Shown: positions 59,601 to 64,000 of the stretch, in pieces
How the letters are laid out: each line of letters begins with the position of its first letter
Numbering within the stretch: position 1 is the first letter of the stretch
NCBI GenBank assembly: GCA_949126835.1
Contig: OX421506.1
Span: forward strand, 16,374,447-16,438,446
Direction of reading: 5' to 3'
From: Anisus vortex
Lineage: Eukaryota; Mollusca; Gastropoda; Planorbidae
DNA: 64,000 nucleotides
Made by a program: the position numbers and the translations under genes
The notes under the pieces: generated by a model
Database searches by the model: none
The model's input: only the letters and a program-made list of their open reading frames with translations
What the model was told of the DNA's origin: nothing

Positions 59601-62600
59601 GAGAATAAAATGATGGGGATGAATTGACTGGGAATGAAGTGACTTGAGGATTAAATGACGGGGATGAATTGACTGGGGATAAAGAGACTTGAGGATGAAG
59701 TGACGGTAATGAATTCACTGGGAATGAAGGATGAAGTGACGAGGATGAATTGGCTGGGGATGAAGTGACTTGAGAATGAAGTGACGGGGATGAATTGACT
59801 GGGGATGAAGTGAATCGAAGATGAAGGGGCGGGGATGAATTGACTGGGAACGAAGTGACTCGATGATGAAATGACGGGAATTAATTGACCGGGGATGAAG
59901 TGACTCAAGGATGAAATGACGGGGATAAATTGACTGGGGATGAAGTGACTCGAGGATGAAATGACGGAGATGAATTGACTGGGAATGAAGTGACTTGAGG
60001 ATGAAATGACGGGGATGACTTGACTGGGGATGAAGTGACTTGAGGATGAAGTGACGGGGATGAATTGACTGAAAATGAAGTGACTTGAGGATAAGGTGAC
60101 GAGGATGAATTGGCTGGGGATGAAGTGACTTGAGGATGAAGTGACGGGGATGAATTGACTGGGGATGAAGTGACTCGAGGATGAAATGATGGGGATGAAT
60201 TGACTGGGAATGAAGTGACTTGAGGATTAAGTGACTGGGATGAATTAACTGGGGATGAATTGACTCGAGGATGAAATGACGGGGATAAATTGACTGGGAA
60301 TGAAGTGACTTGAGGATGAAAAGACGGGGATGAGTTGACTGGGGATGACAAGACTCGAGGATGAACTGACGGGGATGAATTGACTGGGAATGAAGTGACT
60401 CGAGGATGAAGTGACGGGGATGAATTGACTGAAGATGAAGTGACTCGAGGATGAAGTGACGGGGATGAATTGACTGGGGATGAAGTGACTCGAGGATGAA
60501 GGGGCGAAGATGAATTGACTGAGGATGAAGTGACTCGAGGATAAAATGACGGGGGTGAATTGACTGGGGATGAAGTGACTCGAAGATGAAATGATGGGGA
60601 TGAATTGACTGGGAATGAAGTGACTTGAGGTTGAAGAGACGGGATGAATTGAGTTGGGATGAAGTGACTTGAGGGTGACGTGACGGAGATGAATTGACTA
60701 TGGATGAAGTGACTTGACGATGAAGTGACGGGGATGAATATACTGGGGATGAAGTGAATCGAGGATGAAGGGGCTGGGATGAATTGACTGAGGATGAAGT
60801 GACTCGAGGATAAAATGACGGGGGTGAATTGACTGGGGATGAAGTGACTCGAGGATAAAATGATGGGGATGAATTGACTGGGAATGAAGTGACTTGAGGA
60901 TGAAGAGACGGGGATGAATTGAGTGGGGATGAAGTGACTTGAGGGTGACGTGACGGAGATGAATTGACTATGGATGTAGTGACTTGACGATGAAGTGACG
61001 GGGATGAATTGACTGGGGATGAAGTGAATCGAGGAAGAAGGGGCTGGGATGAATTGACTGAGGATGAATTGACTCGAGAATAAAATGACGAGGGGGGAAT
61101 TGACTGGGGATTAAGTGACTCGAGGATGAAGTGACGGAGATGAATTGACTGGGGATGAAGTGACTCGAGGATGAAATGACGGGGATGAATTGACTGGGAA
61201 TGATGTGACTTGAGGATTAAGTGACGGGGATGAATTGACGGGGGATGATGTGACTCGAGGATGAAGTGACGGGGATGAATTGATGGGGATGAAGTAACTA
61301 GAGGATGAAGTGACGGGGATGAATTGACTGGGGATGAAGTGAATCAAAGATGAAGGGGCGGCGATGAATTGACTGGGAACGAAGTGACTCGAAGATGAAA
61401 TGACGGGGATGAATTGACTGGGAGAAAAGTCACTTGAGGATGAAGTGACGGGGATGAATTGACTGGGGATAAAGTGACTCGAGAATGAAATGACGGGGAT
61501 AAATTGACTGGGGATGAAGTGACTTAAGAATGAAATGACGGGGATGAATTGACTGGGAACGAAGTGACTCGAAGATGAAATGACGGGGATGAATTGACTG
61601 GGAATAAAGTCACTTGAGGATGAAGTGACGGCGATGAATTGACTGGGGATAAAGTGACTTGAGGATGAAGTGACGGGGATGAATTGACTGGGGATGAAGT
61701 GACTCGAGGATGAAATGACGGGGATGAATTGACTGGGAATGATGTGACTTGAGGATGAAGTGACGGGGATGAATTGACTGGGGATGAAGTGACTCGAGGA
61801 TGAAGTGACGGGGATGAATTGACTGGGGATGAAGTAACTAGAGGATGAAGTGACGGGGAAGAATTGATTAGGGATGAAGTAAAGCGAAGATGAAAGGGCG
61901 GGGATGAATTGACTGGGAACGAAGTGACTCGAAGATGAAATGACGGGTATGAATTGACTGGGAATAAAGTGACTTGAGGATGAAGTGACGGGGGTGAATT
62001 GACTGGGGGTAAAGTGACTCGAGAATGAAATGACGGGGATAAATTGACTGGGGATGAAGTGACTTGAGAATGAAATGACGGGGATGAATTGACTGGGAAT
62101 GAAGTGACTTGAGGATGAAATGACGGGAATGAATTGACTGGAAATGAAGTGACTTGAGGATGAAGTGACGGGGATGAATTGACTGGGGATGAAGTGACTC
62201 GAGGATGAAATGACGGGGATGAATTTACTGGGAATGAAGTGACTTGAGGATGAAGTGACAGGGATGAATTGACTGGGGATGAAGTGACTTGAGGATGAAG
62301 TGACGGGGATGAATTGACTGGGGATGAAGTGACTTGAGGATTAAATGGTGGGGATGAATTGACTGGGGATGAAGTGACTTGAGGATGAAAAGACGGGGAT
62401 GAGTTGACTGGGGATGACAAGACTCGAGGATGAACTGACGGGGATGAATTGACTGGGAATGAAGTGACTCGAGGATAAAGTGGCGGGGATGAATTGACTG
62501 GGGATAAAGTGACACGAGGATGAAGTGACGGGGATGAATTGACTGGGGATGAAGTGAATCGAGGATGAAGGGGCGGGGATGAATTGACTGGGAACGAAGT

Positions 62601-63039
62601 GACTCGAAGATGAAATGACGGGGATGAATTGACGGGGAATGAAGTGACTTGAGGATGAAGTGACGGGGATGAATTGACTGGGGATCAAGTGACTCGATGA
62701 TTAAATGACGGGGATAAATTGACCGGGGATGAAGTGACTCGAGGATGAAATGACTGGGAATAAATTGACTGGGGATGAAGTGACTCGAGAATAAAATGAT
62801 GGGGATGAATTGACTGGGAATGAAGTGACTTGAGGATGAAATGACGGGGATGAATTGACTGGGGATAAAGAGACTTGAGGATGAAGTGACGGTAATGAAT
62901 TCACTGGGAATGAAGGATGAAGTGACGAGGATGAATTGGCTGGGGATGAAGTGACTTGAGAATGAAGTGACGGGGATGAATTGACTGGGGATGAAGTGAA
63001 TCGAAGATGAAGGGGCGGGGATGAATTGACTGGGAACGA
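56668..63039. repeat. Tandem 3,186-bp higher-order repeat, two copies
   Basis: 56,668-59,853 and 59,854-63,039 are adjacent, nearly identical copies. Both junctions fall in a gtgactcga motif, as expected for unequal exchange between related units. The few differences I saw include aaatcg at about 58,686 versus aaagcg at 61,872, and one at 59,317 versus 62,503. This is the longest and freshest duplication in the window. Confidence 0.88.
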
Positions 63040-64000
63040 AGTGACTCGAAGATGAAATGACGGGGATGAATTGACTGGGGATAAAGTGACTCGAGAATGA
63101 AATGACGGGGATAAATTGACTGGGGATGAAGTGAATTGAGGATGAAATGACGGGGATGAATTGACATGGGATGAAGTGACTTGAGGATGTAGTGACGGGG
63201 ATGAATTGACTGGGGATGAATTGACTCGAGGATGAAATGATGGGGATGAAATTACTGGTAATGAAGTGACTTGAGGATGAAGTGACGGGGATGAATTGAC
63301 TGGGGATGAAGTGACTCCAAGATGAAGTGACGGGGATGAATTGACTGGGGATGAAGTGACTCGAGGATGAAGTGACGGGGATGAATTGACTGGGGATTAA
63401 GTGAATCGAGGTTAAAAGGGTGGGAAAAAATTGACTGGGAACGAAGTGACTCGAGGATAAAATGACGGGGATGAATTGACTGGGAATGATGTGACTTGAG
63501 GATGAAGTGACGGGGTTGAATTGACTGGGGATGAAGTAACTTGAGGATTAATTCACGGGGATGAATTGACTGGGAATGAAATGACTCGAGGATGAAGTGA
63601 CGGGGATGAATTGACTGGGGATGAGGTGACACGAGGATGAAGTGACGGGGATGAATTGACTGGGAATGAAGTGTATCGAGGATGAAGGAGCGGGGATGAA
63701 TTGACTGGGAACGAAGTGACTCGAAGATAAAATGACGGGGATGAATTGACTGGGAATGAAGTGACTTGAGGATGAAGTGACGGGGATGAATTGACTGGGG
63801 ATCAAGTGACTCGATGATGAAATGACGGGGATTAATTGACCGGGGATGAAGTGACTCAAGGATGAAATGACGGGGATAAATTGACTGGGGATGAAGTGAC
63901 TCGAGGATGAAATGACGGAGATGAATTTACTGGGAATGAAGTGACTTGAGGATGAAATGATGGGGATGACTTGACTGGGGATGAAGTGACTTGAGGATGA

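Larger units (their letters stand above)
33011..64000. repeat. Giant 45-bp satellite with higher-order repeats
   Basis: A tandem array to the window end. The 45-bp unit is three 15-bp-like subunits: gatgaattgactggg, gatgaagtgactcgag and gatgaagtgacggg. Most units carry ctcgag or cttgag. About 690 units by length. The unit is a multiple of three and its complement lacks stops in all three frames, so minus-strand frames up to 370 codons (34,469-35,581) occur in three reading frames at once; they spell Ser/Pro/His/Phe/Ile repeats such as SHFIPSQFIPVTSSS and are not called as genes. Long segments repeat at fixed offsets. The plus strand is purine- and G-rich. Confidence 0.97.

Noticed and set aside
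33011..64000. G-quadruplex array from repeated gggg
   Set aside because: G-runs are about 15 bases or more apart, too far for a standard four-run quadruplex within one unit.

Overview
The window looks like invertebrate nuclear DNA, most likely from a mollusc and probably a gastropod. It is AT-rich, genes are split by long introns, and it holds a tRNA-derived SINE of a type I recall from pulmonate snails, a CR1-like LINE with a 2A-like peptide, hAT and RTE relics, and very large tandem arrays. The species call is inference.

The main gene is on the minus strand and has no long open frame. Twelve short exons between 27,487 and 6,678 join with matching splice phases into the 3' part (418 codons plus stop) of a reprolysin-type (M12B/ADAM-like) metalloproteinase. 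Order: protease domain (exons at 27.4, 24.5, 21.9, 21.7, 20.7 and 20.4 kb), cysteine-rich region (15.2, 11.0 and 10.5 kb), two six-cysteine modules (9.3 and 7.9 kb), and a short tail with a stop (6.68 kb). All zinc-binding histidines and the catalytic glutamate are replaced, although frame and splice sites are intact, so it reads as a pseudo-protease. Its 5' part is not seen; it should lie beyond the arrays on the right.

Layout: 1-4,990, 27-bp minisatellite with a 2,482-bp higher-order duplication. 4,991-6,677, 3' flank. 6,678-27,487, the gene, whose introns carry a 24-bp minisatellite, two small inverted-repeat elements, a SINE split by a CR1-like LINE, a TIR-bounded element with a 20-bp minisatellite, a second inverted-repeat element, a 44-bp minisatellite, a hAT transposase relic and an RTE-like RT fragment. 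28,866-31,603, an RTE-like LINE tail whose coding sequence is interrupted by a 33/34-bp minisatellite grown from it. 31,601-31,650, (AG)n. 31,880-64,000, a giant satellite with 15-bp subunits in 30- and 45-bp units, inverted at its left edge and built of many recent long duplications.

The long open frames in the arrays are by-products of unit lengths divisible by three with no stop, and are not annotated as genes.
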